From Diploscapter coronatus (lineage: Eukaryota > Nematoda > Chromadorea > Rhabditida > Rhabditidae): 64,000 nt of DNA. Below the pieces are notes generated by a model. That model was not told the DNA's origin. It worked only from the letters and a program-made list of their open reading frames with translations, and searched no databases. The position numbers and the translations under genes were made by a program. The stretch spans positions 73,795,249 through 73,859,248 of the forward strand of contig OZ038423.1 of assembly GCA_964036155.1 (NCBI GenBank), in the 5' to 3' direction. This document shows, one piece after another, positions 51,051 through 61,867 of the stretch (the first letter of the stretch is position 1; each line of letters begins with the position of its first letter).

Positions 51051-51711
51051 GATGACTAGCATCAATCAAGTTGTTATTGATATCTACTAATTTTAAGATG
51101 ATCTTAGTTGGTCTACGTATTACTTTATGATAAATGATTTGTCTTGGTTCTATATTAATCGCTATATCATTAGCAAGCCTAAATTTGTAAATTGAATTCA
51201 TTTTTTCATTATTGACATACGTATCATCTATCAAATTACACCATATAAAAATACTATCGTCGGCGATTTTGGAAATATGTCTACCATATGTCAAAACTTT
51301 ATTGCTAAACCCGAAAATATTAGCTGGTGTATTTTGTCCGCTAAAGTCAATTGAATATGCACTCTTTGTTATGTCAATAATAACCTTATCGTCTTCTAAA
51401 CTTGCTTTGAAAAAGCCTTTATCTTGTTTCAACAATACATTAATTGTCATGATTAATTCATCAAACGTATATTTAGCATTTGGAATAGTTACAGTATTCT
51501 CTTCATTAATTGGGTTGTTGTTTCTATCAGCTACATTAGCTAGGTAATAAAACTTGTTATTTGTATGATTTATATATATTTTTTTGTTAATTTCTAGTAT
51601 TTCATCTAGCTTCACCAATCCAATTTCATAGTTCTTATCCAAAAACTCCTGTGGGAATGAGTATTCAATAGTTGGTTCGTTGGATAATAGTTTCATTATG
51701 AAATAGACCAT
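51010..51711 (-). CDS. Polinton minor capsid (penton-like) protein, right copy
   Basis: The 233-residue ORF is nearly identical to the copy at 48276-48980 and in opposite orientation. Differences are mostly conservative, such as loss of one Asn in the NNVLLKQ segment and CN to WCN-type changes near IFI. Both copies are open, so the duplication is recent or both have been selected. It is preceded by the same ATATTTATAA element. Confidence 0.7.
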   Translation of the reverse strand: MVYFIMKLLSNEPTIEYSFPQEFLDKNYEIGLVKLDEILEINKKIYINHTNNKFYYLANVADRNNNPINEENTVTIPNAKYTFDELIMTINVLLKQDKGFFKASLEDDKVIIDITKSAYSIDFSGQNTPANIFGFSNKVLTYGRHISKIADDSIFIWCNLIDDTYVNNEKMNSIYKFRLANDIAINIEPRQIIYHKVIRRPTKIILKLVDINNNLIDASHLNLFVELNLKELS

Positions 51712-51780
51712 TTATAAATATAAAAATTTCGTTTGCTGCAAAACTATCAAATTTGATAACATTACGAAAATTGGGTGTAT

Positions 51781-51815
51781 GTCATTGCGCACAAAAAAAA
51801 TTTGTGCGCAATGAC
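51781..51815. repeat. Perfect 15-bp hairpin
   Basis: GTCATTGCGCACAAA, a loop of five A, then TTTGTGCGCAATGAC. It lies just upstream (in its own direction) of the right minor-capsid gene, in a GC-richer patch. It could be a cruciform, a transcription terminator-like structure or a recombination scar. Confidence 0.85.
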
Positions 51816-52234
51816 CGTTCCCCCGAAAATTTCAATTTGATGGATCACCTCGCAACGCTCTTATCGGCAAACGTGATCATCAGCTGACTTCGGGGGGGAG
51901 GGGGAATAGGATGATCAGCATGTCGTGGAAAACCTTCGAGTCGTTCTTTTTCCTAATATAAACGTTTCATCGATTTCTCCTTCAGTCTTGATTCCAGTCC
52001 CGTTTCTATATGGAATCTTCGTGAAAGACTCCTAATGCCTGCATTCTCCTCTATCTTCTACAATAATGAATTCTTTAAAATATCCTACTTTTATTTCATA
52101 TTTTTCTTCTTGTCTAGAATAATTTCATCATTAAAAATATTTTCAATTTTATTGGTATTATTTGAGTAATAGTTTGAGGAAATCAATTTATTATCATTAT
52201 TATTTTGATCATTTATTTTACTCTGGATTTATAA

Positions 52235-52345
52235 ATAACCATCTAATTTTACAACTCCTAGCTTGTACTTCTTACGTGCACTCTGTGGGAAAGAATACTC
52301 AAAAGTTGATTCATTGGAAATTAGTTTCAATATGAAGTAGACCAT
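52235..52345 (-). pseudogene. Minor-capsid gene fragment, right outer copy
   Basis: Starts MVYFILKLISNESTFEYSFP and continues KKYKLGVVKLDGYL before a stop. Beyond this only scraps of the family remain. It is preceded by the same ATATTTATAA element at about 52346-52358. It is the mirror of the fragment at 47577. Confidence 0.65.
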
Positions 52346-52501
52346 TTATAAATATAAAATTTCATGACTATTTTTCCTCTAAAGTAAAATTATGAGATAC
52401 TTTCCTATGCTTACCAACAAAGGCATCGTTATCTCAAGCGTAATGTCGACCCGTCCCTGAACTTTTAATTTTTAGTTATATTGAAATTCCTTCTATTTAG
52501 A

Positions 52502-52978
52502 ATGAAGATCGGTATATCTCATTGTGTGATAATAGTATTCTTGATCATTGCGAGCATCAACTTGCCAGTCCAGAGTGGACTTGTAAAGTCTTCGATCTGT
52601 GTTCTCGCTTGTGTAGGTGGTCCCTGTGCAGGCGTAGCAGCTATGTGTAAGTTTTTTTAGCTACACTGAAAAAATTGGAGCTGTACAGGTTAGGGGCATG
52701 GATGTGAAAAAATCTCAAAAAAAATCCCCATGGGTGACCCAGGGTTACCAGCTCCAAAAAGTTTTTTTGTTTTTCAGTCTCAGTTTTTCTCAAGACCCTG
52801 AATAACTCTGATGTCTACCTTTCCCATACATGTACATAATTTTTAAAAAATGTTTGTAGGCGGTTCAGCAACGATACTTGGACCTGGAGGCTATATTGCA
52901 TGCCTCGCATCAACTGGCGGAGCATGTGCCCTCTGCATTTCTGGATGCGTGGTGGCCACTCGGGACTGGGACGTGTGA
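52502..52978 (+). CDS. Secreted eight-cysteine peptide, two exons, probable Polinton cargo
   Basis: Exon 1 is 52502-52646 and exon 2 is 52860-52978, with a GTAAGT donor and a TTTGTAG acceptor. The product is 87 residues. It has a clear signal peptide (HCVIIVFLIIASINLPVQS), and the mature part holds eight cysteines in a Gly/Ala-rich, hydrophobic chain (CVLACVGGPCAG, then GGYIACLASTGGACALCISG). It has an intron and is G+C-richer than its Polinton neighbours, so it looks like host-derived cargo. It ends a few bases from where the protease remnant breaks off. The pattern recalls small disulfide-rich antimicrobial or bacteriocin-like peptides, but I cannot assign a family or a function. Confidence 0.65.
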
Positions 52979-52981
52979 ACG

Positions 52982-53190
52982 TGCACCGAATCCAAAAGAA
53001 ACAAAGTAATAGCACCTTTCATTATTTTTATAATAACACACCCAATGAGTACCACTACTTTTACTCAGATCTAAATTTACAACCCCACATTCTACGTCAT
53101 TAACCCTCCTTGGAAGTGTATCTCTCATAAATACTCCTCTAAAATCTTTAATTTTTAATTCATTTACTAGATTTGTGATGTCTTAATTCG
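52982..53190 (-). pseudogene. Polinton cysteine protease, right copy, truncated
   Basis: Mirror of the left copy on the minus strand: VNDVECGVVNLDLSKSSGTH and WVCYYKNNERCYYF are clear. The expected Asp of YYFDSFG is Val here, and homology stops after FGFG at about 52982. The stop codon of the 87-residue cargo gene lies only a few bases away (52978). The catalytic Cys half is missing. The copy upstream of ATG 53128 runs into the terminal repeat and shares its in-frame stop. Confidence 0.75.
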
Positions 53191-53541
53191 TCAGTGGTTT
53201 TAACGTTTCAATAAACATTTATAAAAGAACTGAGTTCTTCGAGATAAGCTTTGCTTATTTATAGATATAAAAAAATCGCTGAAAATCGGCGATGAAGGGT
53301 AGAGGGACAGAAACTGCCAGAAAATGGCTATTTGATAAATCTTTGGTTTTAGCGATATATGACTGGTAGATTGGGTAAATATTGCTTAAAATATAGGAGG
53401 GGCGGAAGGTTGGACGAAGGGCACGCTAGAAGGTGGGTACTTGATAAAAGTAGGAATATATGGCGGGAAAATGGGGAAATTGGGGCATTATAGGGGTTTT
53501 TTTTTGAGAGTGGGGCAAATGGGTGTGCCAGAAACACCATG
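53129..53541 (-). repeat. Right terminal inverted repeat of the Polinton, split by the MITE
   Basis: Complement of the left repeat. Its outermost bases have been pushed to 54699-54710 by the MITE inserted at the TA at 53542-53543. Confidence 0.85.
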
Positions 53542-53543
53542 TA

Positions 53544-54696
53544 AGGTGTGTCTCAAAAGTTTGGCCGCACCCCATATTTCCGTGATTTTAGGGACTACAA
53601 CAAAAACTTGGGTAATCTAACTATAGTATAGGTAATCAGACTCACTGAGAAATAATATGGGCATATTAATTACCGATGACCCTGTTAAATACCGCGCAAA
53701 TAGCGAAAAATTCAATTTTGAGCTGTCTCAAAAGTTTGGCCGCACTTTTATTTTTGATGTAATATTGCATCACGCTATTGATTTTTAGTTCTAATTTTAT
53801 TTTTATGACATCTTCTATGCTCACATTACCTAACTGCCAAGTTTCAGCCCGATCTGACTTTTCTGAAGAAAGATATGATTTTTTCTCGCAACACGCCCTT
53901 AACTATGGAAAATGACAATTTTGTATGGGATTTTGCAGAAAACTTCTCTTAAAAAATTCGTTACTCTGATAATGGCTAACCTATCCAGAAGCTATTAGTA
54001 TGTCATGATAGCCCACCTAATAGACTTTCAAAATCAAATAATGGTTGACTCTGAAAAAATCCTACAGGTGAATACTACTACTTTTTCTGAAAATACTTAA
54101 AATTGTCCTCATTTTCCATAGTTAAGAGGTGGTTAAAACGATGTCGTATGCTTGAAGCACTGTTATACTACAGCAACTCGGTTTCAGGCAATGAATCAAG
54201 GCAATAAATAAGCGTAATTGGATGGCCTTCCAGGATCTATAAAATTTTATAGGATATTTCTATTCATTTTTTCAGAATAAATTTTTTAAGAGAAGTTTTC
54301 TGCAAAATCCCATACAAAATTGTCATTTTCCATAGTTAAGGAAGTGTTGCGAGAAGAAAAATCATATCTTTCTTCAGAAAAGTCAGATCGGGCTGAAACT
54401 TGACAGTTAGGTAATATGAGCATGGAGGATGTCATAAAAATAAAATTAGAACTAAAAATCAATAGCGTGATGCAATATTACATCAAAAATAAAAGTGCGG
54501 CCAAACTTTTGAGACAGCTCAAAATCGAATTTTCCGCTATTTGCGCGGTATTTAACAGGGTCATCGGTAATTAATATGCCCATATTATTTCTCAGTGAGT
54601 CTGATTACCTATACTATAGTTAGATTACCCAAGTTTTTGTTGTAGTCCCTAAAATCACGGAAATATGGGGTGCGGCCAAACTTTTGAGACGCACCT
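53544..54696. mobile_element. Palindromic Tc1/mariner-like MITE, 1.15 kb
   Basis: The element starts AGGTGTGTCTCAAAAGTTTG and ends with its near-perfect complement. TA is duplicated on each side (53542-53543 and 54697-54698). The arms are about 420 bp (53544 to about 53960, and about 54283 to 54696) and almost fully complementary, enclosing about 320 bp. An internal second copy of the CTCAAAAGTTTGGCCGCAC motif lies at about 53730 and its mirror at about 54500. No transposase frame was seen. TA target and foldback form fit a non-autonomous Tc1/mariner-type element. Confidence 0.88.
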
Positions 54697-54710
54697 TATA
54701 TACTACTTCT

Positions 54711-55278
54711 GAAAATTAAATTTTTCAAAAAATCAGATTTTATCAGTCCTAGGGAAGACGATCGTCAGAAACCTCCCGTACATTTTTTCGCCTGACGCAA
54801 ATGCTCCCTGGCTCTGCATTTTTATATTTTCTTTTAGATCTTTTAGTCTTATCAAAATCACTATGTTTGTCATAAATACCTTCTTTCTTGGATAAATGAC
54901 GTCACTCTGCTGTGAAAATAATGAGAAACGGTTCATTCTTTCTTCACGTGCTTTTTCCTCTTTCCCTCTCTCACTCCCCCTGCTCTTTCGCATGCGTCTT
55001 CTACTCCTCATTTTAGCGCGCCAAAACTCGGTTCTTTAAAAATTTCGCAAATTTTCGATTTTTCACTATTTTCTCAATTCTAATTGGGTAATTGCCCTCC
55101 GTTAATCACCCCAACTATGTCGGTAATCGATCTGTTCATCTCCGTTCAATATGTGTTGGCATATTTTTTTTTAGTTCGAATTTTCAAACGATTTTCTGAC
55201 AATTATCGAGTTTGCAATTGCCCAATGTATCCTTACCACTAATTACCCCTTTAATTATGCCGATTGCAGTAATTAGCG
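54711..55278 (+). other. Upstream region of the Myt1-like kinase gene
   Basis: About 570 bp after the Polinton. It contains the E2F-like site listed separately and a pyrimidine-rich stretch (about 54930-55000). A TTGCAG acceptor ends at 55269, 9 nt before the ATG. Part of the original promoter may have been displaced by the Polinton insertion. Confidence 0.5.
55011..55026. promoter_or_regulatory. E2F/DP-like site upstream of the Myt1-like gene
   Basis: TTTTAGCGCGCCAAAA. GCGCCAAA matches the E2F consensus on one strand, and the site is nearly palindromic. It lies about 255 bp before the start codon of a cell-cycle kinase, a typical target class for E2F. Prediction only. Confidence 0.5.
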
Positions 55279-58200
55279 ATGGACAACTCGCCTCGCAATT
55301 TCGTGTCGCCCATTCCGCGACCCAAGTTCTACACCTCGCCTCCTCTATCCACCAAGAGAGAGAAGGTCGGACTTTTGAAATTTCGTAACTTTTTTTGAGA
55401 AAAAAGATTTCTTGGAAGGTTCATTCAGTTCAGGAAATTGAGGAACATAATTTATGGAGAAAGAAGAAAACTACAAAAATTCCAAGAAATTAAAATCTTA
55501 TGATTTTCCTGTGTCTAAAAAGTCGTCTTGAAGATGGTATCCAATACCAATATGCATGTTTTTTGTAGAGATCAAAAGAGACTAGAAATTTCGAAATTGG
55601 GCAAATATATTTCCCGTTTCGATGTTCAGAAGAGTAAAATCCTGATTCAGTAAATTAAAAATCCAATTTCAATTCTTTTTTTTTTTTTTAATCAAAAATA
55701 CGTTTTTAGATGTCACACACCCCAATGCAGCGCAAGTCAGCGCCCCGCCCGAAAACAGCCCCGAACATGTACAGGCCGTACGCCAGGAAGTTCTTCCTCC
55801 AGAAACCTCATCTCATCAGCTTCAAGGGACTGCCCTCCGATCACAGTATCAATTATTTTATTCGCGTGAAACGTTATTCAAGATTTATTTATTTTAAGAA
55901 GTTGCTTCCAGGTCACTTTTTGAAAAATGAAACTGCTAGGAAATTAATTTTTATTATAAGGGGTAAGAATAAAATGTCTTGCTTGCAGTCCTGACGAACT
56001 CGACGATCTACGATCCGAATATCAACGAGACTTACTTCGATCAGTGCTTCCAGACGATCAAGAAGCTGGGCGAGGGCAGCTTTGGAGAGGTACATTTCTT
56101 TGTTTTTTTCAACCAAAATCTTTCTGAAAACTGCAAAAACGAAATTTTCTAAGAGTAAATGTAAAATCTCGGATAATTGAGTTCTTTCAGCTATTATCTA
56201 CTCTCTCGTTTTATTCTTTTCTCTTCTAGAAAATTCATTAAAAATCTTGAAGAATTGATAACGCTTCAACAATTATTCTATTTTTAAAATTTCTTCGAGT
56301 TTATAAGGAAAATATGTGTTGCAGGTATTTGAAGTGCGCTCTCGCGAGGACGGGAAGCTGTACGCAGTGAAGAAGACGTTCGAGCCGTTCCGCAACAACT
56401 CGGATAGGGAGCTCAAGCTGAGGGAGGTCCAGAAGCACGAACAGCTCCCTCCCCATCTCAATCTCGTTCACTTCGTCAAATCTTGGGAGGAAGGGTAGGA
56501 AATAGGGATTCAATTAGTTTCAAACAGGGCTGTACGGAATATTCCGTTCCATTCGGAAAATCTCAAAATTCCATTCCGCATAGTTCTGGTTCCAAATTAA
56601 AATTTCGACAGTTTTACGCATGTTTATCAAATAACTATCGAAAATTGAGCAGTTTTATAGTGATAGTTTGAAACAATGTAAAAACTTCAGAAAAACCTAT
56701 TTTTAAAAGGATAATTTTTGTTAAGTTCTAGATAAACATGATTCTTCCAACAATCTCTTGTACGAGGCACAAATATAATGACAACCTTAAAAATGATATA
56801 ATTGAATGTTATCTTCGATGAAATTATCTCGTTCAGCGGCCATCTGTATATCCAAATGGAGCTGTGCGAGAAGTCGCTGTCGGACTACGCCAACGAGGTC
56901 CATCCCGTCCCCGAGAGCGATGTCTGGAACTTCTTCATCGATCTACTTCTGGTAGAGCTTTCGGAACAAGTTTACAAATTTTGTAGATTTTCGACACGAA
57001 CGTTTTTATTTGCAAATTTGTTTCTGTTTGTAAAAGAAGATATAAATCTTTAGGCAGTGGACCACTTGCATGCGCACGACCTGATCCATTGCGACATCAA
57101 GACGGAGAACATCTTTCTCACGAAGGACTACGTCTGCAAGCTGGGCGACTTCGGACTCATCTTTGACTCCAAAAATGTACCAGTTTTTCGAGAATTTCTT
57201 AAATATGTTTCTGAGATTTTTGAAATTTTACTTCCACTCATTCAAAGCCGATATTTTTATTTATCGAATGATATTTGCAATTCATTGAAATATTTCACAA
57301 GGAAATTTTCCTCACATAGGAACTCGCAGATTTTGATGAAACTCCAAATAGGGGCTTTTCGATATTGATCATCACTATTATCACGTCAAAATTCGCAAAA
57401 TAAGGAATTGAAGCTTGAAAATCGAAGAAAACCCTGTTCTTTCCTTTATTTATAAAATTTCAAAATTCGCATACATGTTTGACAAGCGAGTTTGCTTATT
57501 ACTTGCACAAAATAGGAGTAAAACGGTCAAAATTAACTTCTTTCGGGTTTCTATTTACGGATTTTGACTTCCCCATTGTAGTCCCCGTTATTGAAAATTC
57601 CTATTCTAAAAATTTGATCAAGATTCGTGAGTTCCTATGTGGGAAATTCCCCCTTGTCAGGACAAACCCGATTTGGCGGAAGAGGGAGACAGTCGCTACC
57701 TGGCGGAGGAAGTGCTCAATAGCTACCCGACCAAAGCATCTGACATCTTCAGTCTGGGAGCCATCATTTTGGAGGTAGGAATTATTGCATATTTCAATCA
57801 ACCTTCAATTAGTCGAGAATTTATATCGCACATTTAGCTCGCAACGGATTTGGATCTGCCTTCGCGCGGCGATGGCTGGCACCAGATTAGACACGGAGCC
57901 ATCCCCAACAAATTCTTCGAGAGTAGGTTATTTTGTTATTTCGTCATCCACCATTTTTATCTTGTCTCTCATTCTTTTCTTTCATCCAGCTGTCGTCATG
58001 ATTGTCATCTTGCAGAAATGTCAACGGACCTTCGTCGTCTGATCGTGAACATGCTGTCGTGCGACCCCCTGGCTCGTCCGACCTCATTCCAGCTGCTCGT
58101 CGACCCGGCTGTCAGCAAGCGACTCGCCAAGAGGAAGCGATATCATACATGGCATAATTTCGTGAGAGAACAAGAAATTTGGCTAATTTTCTCATTAGAA

Positions 58201-60172
58201 ATTTTTATTTCGATTCAAAATATCTTATTTCAAACTATCTTGGCTTATAAATTTGCACATTTGTATGATTTTTCCCTACTTTCTACAGACTATCGAATAC
58301 TATTGCTAAATCAATAATCCTTGCAAAACGAGGAGATATCATTCCTCTGAAACATGTATAATTTGTTTTGCTTGCAGAAGCAGAAGATTCGCGAAGTGCT
58401 GGTGGACGATGTGTACGCGTGGCTGGTGGCCTTCTTCCATCTCATCATGGTTCCTTTCGCCTGGTAAACTTGTCGACTTTACTCAATTTGAAATTCTGCA
58501 ACAAAAATGACGAAATCACCCCTATCAAATTACAACGGGCTTCTATAAGAGAAGTCTCCCAACAATTTGTAGAAATCTGCAGTCACATTGCCATTTTTGT
58601 TTATTTACGTTGTTTTTTTTTATTTTGAGGAAAAAGATCGCTTTATTCCAGGTTCTACAACACTCTGCACAGCACGAAGTCGAGAATCTACATGAAAACG
58701 CGCAAGAACAACAACAAGTCCTCGACTCTGTCCCGACAGCCCTCAAGTGAGTGGAGTCTGGGTGGAGGTAAAAGTTGCTGTAATTCTAAATGGAAGGCAT
58801 TGTTTAACAAATCATTCATTTTGTTATACTTTGATTGAAAATCAATATAAAAACCCTCTCAGAACTGCACGCCTCTCAAGTGCCCTTCTACAGCGCGGAT
58901 CACTCTAGACGTCGCTACTCCCTCAACGTCACGCCTCCGCACAGGAAAACTCCTCCGCCTATGTAAGTTGGAGTAAAATAGAAATGATGATTTCATTAAA
59001 CACATTGCAAAATATCTATAAAAAAAAGGATTTACCTTATCGTATTTTTGAGAAATACATTATGCCAAATGATTTCTAATTCCTATTTATAAACGATAGC
59101 ATATCTCAGTTGCAGCTCGCGCCTGTGTTTCGACGAGACAGAGTCCGACTCTGACGGGGAGGTGAATGGAAATATGAGTGTGAGTTTGAGCAGTCTAAAT
59201 CAGAAGTCCAGGGGCAAGGAGAACATCAGCGCTTCTGCCAGCAACACGATGCGCATCACTCCGCCTCCAGTAAGATTTTTAAAAATTCATTTTTCCTCTA
59301 TTCCGATAAAATTTTCGAGTTTTCTTTTAAAAACCAGAAAACTTGTTTCGCGAATGAAAATATCCAACTCTTACTAGAGAGGTCGAGTAAGTTTCCTCCG
59401 TTATCGACACAATTTCTCTTGAAAACCCGACGAACTTTCCAATAATGCAAGACATCTTGAACAACGCAAAATATTGAAGAAGAAAAAGATTTTCGAAAAT
59501 AACGAGCTAGGTTTTGTCAAAATTTAGAATACATAAAAAAAAAGAAATTGCAGTCAGCCGATCGAGGTCGCCTGCCGCTCCCACCGATAGCTCCGTTCGA
59601 GACGCCTCACCACAGTCCGTCCCTCAACGCGGCCTCCGCACATCGATCGCGTCTCGTCACTCCTCTCCAGAACTCGCCCATCCACAACAGCGTTCCTGGA
59701 ACGCCCGGTGCGTGATTCCTCTTCGTAAAATAGAGTTTGGCAACTTTTCGAGTTGTGAACTCTTTGTTTAGCACATGCCGAATCTTTCGGAGAAAAAATA
59801 AGCGGAAACCCATTGATTTTATTGATGAAGGCACGACGCTTTAAATTTTATCCTATTTTGAAAACTCGATTTTTGTTCATTTCTATAGAAAGTTGAAGAG
59901 AAATTGATTTTTATCTTTCATATCGTATCTAAAATTAGTTTTTTTTTTTTAATTGCTTTAATAATCACTTGTCTACAATTACGTCTGTTGCATAAAATTC
60001 GATTTTCTCTCACAATTTATTATTTTTTGCAGTGGGTCTTGGCTCTGCGTACCGCAACGTGACGCTGCGTCAGCGCATCTTCGCGAACAGTCCGCAGCCG
60101 CGTCCGTTGTTCGGCAACAGCCCTTCGGCTTCAGCCAGACACCTCGGGTCCGGCGACTTCAAACGCGAATAA
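55279..60172 (+). CDS. wee-1.3: Wee1/Myt1-type CDK1-inhibitory kinase with membrane anchor
   Basis: Phosphorylates CDK1 to hold cells, including oocytes, before M phase; Myt1 kinases sit on ER/Golgi membranes. Exons: 55279-55365, 55710-55845, 55989-56089, 56325-56494, 56837-56951, 57054-57176, 57661-57774, 57838-57922, 58016-58161, 58378-58463, 58652-58746, 58863-58962, 59110-59269, 59554-59707, 60033-60172, giving 603 residues with consistent phases. Visible: Gly loop GEGSFGEV (about 102-109), YAVKK lysine (about 124), catalytic loop HCDIKTEN (about 215), GDFGL, the family signature EGDSRYLAEEVL, and DPLARPT. A hydrophobic segment, WLVAFFHLIMVPFAW (about 374-388), fits the Myt1 anchor and separates it from soluble Wee1. 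The C-terminal tail is Ser/Pro-rich. A 9-nt leader follows an acceptor. Confidence 0.92.
56521..56600 (+). repeat. Possible relic of a hAT-like repeat in a kinase intron
   Basis: CAGGGCTGTACGGAATATTC followed by several GGAA/TTCC blocks resembles the end of hAT-type elements. No matching second end was found in the intron. Weak. Confidence 0.25.
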
Positions 60173-61867
60173 ATCGGGTGAGTGGTGCGCAAACTATGAG
60201 AAAACGTCCATAAGCATGGCTATAGTATAGTTGTGTTTCTGATATTTTTTTAAGGATATTCTGTGTTCGTACTTTCTGGCATCGTGTCAATGTTAAGCGA
60301 TTTTACGGGTAACATTCGACATCGATATAAATCGTGGTAGAACTCGCTCATAGCATATCTTTGCATTAACACGATATCGAAAGTATAAACACATCCTAAA
60401 TAAGTCATTGTCAGAAAGATCATTTTACTACAGCCATCAAGACCTTGTTCTCATTTTGGTTATGAGCGCCTTTGCCATATTTTTTACTGTATTTTATCCA
60501 CCTTCCGATTTACTCATTGGAAATAGTACTCAGAACTCAAACTATCCCCCTAAATAAGGAATAACCCTCAATATCTAAATAATTGTTTGTTCTTTGTTTT
60601 TCTTCTAAACCAATCCATAAAATAATTAGGCAATTGTATATCAGAGATTTGAAAAATGATTTTTTTTACAAATTTGATCGTTTTCAGATCGCTGAAATGA
60701 AATATCAGGGTGATAAACATGCTTTTTCGGGTAAAATATGTTTCCTTTTCAAAAATTACAACCTCTTTGTCGCCAAAAGTATGTATTTGTTTGAAATTCT
60801 TTTTCTCGACGAATTTCAACATTTTTCCTCTTTCAATTAGTATTCCGAATAAAATCCGTGTCAGTTTTTGGGTAAATGAGGATACGGTAGGTTGATTCTT
60901 TTAAAATTTTATTCTTTGACCTACCGTACTCCAGAATTTCTTTCTTGTTTTTGATGAGCACATTTTGATGGATTCTCTTTATTTGTATTCACTTGATTCC
61001 TTTATAAATTCCGTTTTACTTATTCCTTTAGGTAATAACGAAATATCCACTTCCCCCTTTTTATTCTTCAAACCCATCATTTTAGTTTTTCTTCTCCTGT
61101 ATTTATTATCGATTTGAGATGCCTAGGTGACTGCCGTCGGGTAGTCGAGGTAAGTGTCCCACATTCGGGTAATTATCGATGTTTCTTGTAACAATAAAGG
61201 AGTATTTTGGATTTTTCAAGAATTTTACCCAATTTATCACAATTCCCGATCCAATGAGCTATGAAATGTTCTTAGAAAAGGAGGAGTGAATGATATTACT
61301 TACTCATTGCCTGATCATATTATCTTATCTGAAGAATTTCCAAATCGGTTTTTGCTTGAGAGAACGAGGGAGCAGCAAAGTTTTATTCCCTTTTTCTGGC
61401 ATCTTCACCTTGATATTTGACATCGCCTGTGAAGTGGTTGTGAATGATTGAGCAGTGTATATAAGTGGCTAGAAAATGATAATTTCCTTTATATTATTCA
61501 CAATTTCAACTTTGGGTGAGCAAGAAAATCAGCGTGCATTGTGTTTGCGAAGTCTAATAAATAGTTTTATTAAAAATCACATTCACCAATTCCTAATATC
61601 ACAATTTCATGAAAATACATTAAGGAAAAATTAAGCCATGTCCTAATCCTAGAAGATCATAAATGGATACGTTTATTAGAAGTGAATAGATAATATCGCT
61701 ATATAAAATTGATTTCGAACCATTTGGGTTAAAGAATAGTCGCCATTAAAATTTTCAAATCATTCAAAAATCAACATTAAATTTAAAAAAAAAAAAAACA
61801 AACTTTAATCATGTTTTGATAAGTCATGGCTAGATCTTCTACAGATCACAAATAGGCCCTGGCAAGA
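60173..61867. other. Convergent intergenic region, kinase to glutathione synthetase
   Basis: About 1.7 kb shared by the 3' ends of two convergent genes. An AATAAA near 61193 could end a long kinase 3'UTR. TTTATT near 61566 and 61671 could serve the minus-strand gene. A poly(A) run occurs at about 61786-61798. I saw no coding block. Confidence 0.5.

Larger units (their letters stand above)
48215..51775. repeat. Inverted duplication of about 0.8 kb around the envelope core
   Basis: Left arm about 48215-49012 and right arm about 50970-51775, complementary. Each arm spans the upstream region, the whole minor-capsid ORF and the tail of a neighbouring ORF. The 2-kb spacer holds the envelope-like gene and two minus-strand ORFs. 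Arm edges are judged by eye. Confidence 0.75.
45746..54710. mobile_element. Degenerate Polinton/Maverick element with nested MITE
   Basis: The ends are inverted: AGAAATAGTATATACATGG at 45746 matches the complement of 54692-54710 once the MITE is removed. The near-identical terminal repeat covers about 427 bp (45746-46172 against 53129-53543 plus 54699-54710). An AG start is usual for Polintons. Contents are adenovirus-type protease remnants on both arms, minor-capsid ORFs on both arms, an envelope-like gene, and two probable cargo genes. I found no polymerase B, integrase, ATPase or major capsid gene, so it is non-autonomous. The flanks carry GAAAAT on both sides (45737-45742 and 54711-54716), but offset by 3 nt on the left, so the 6-bp duplication is unproven. 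It sits between the navigator and Myt1-like genes. Confidence 0.8.
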
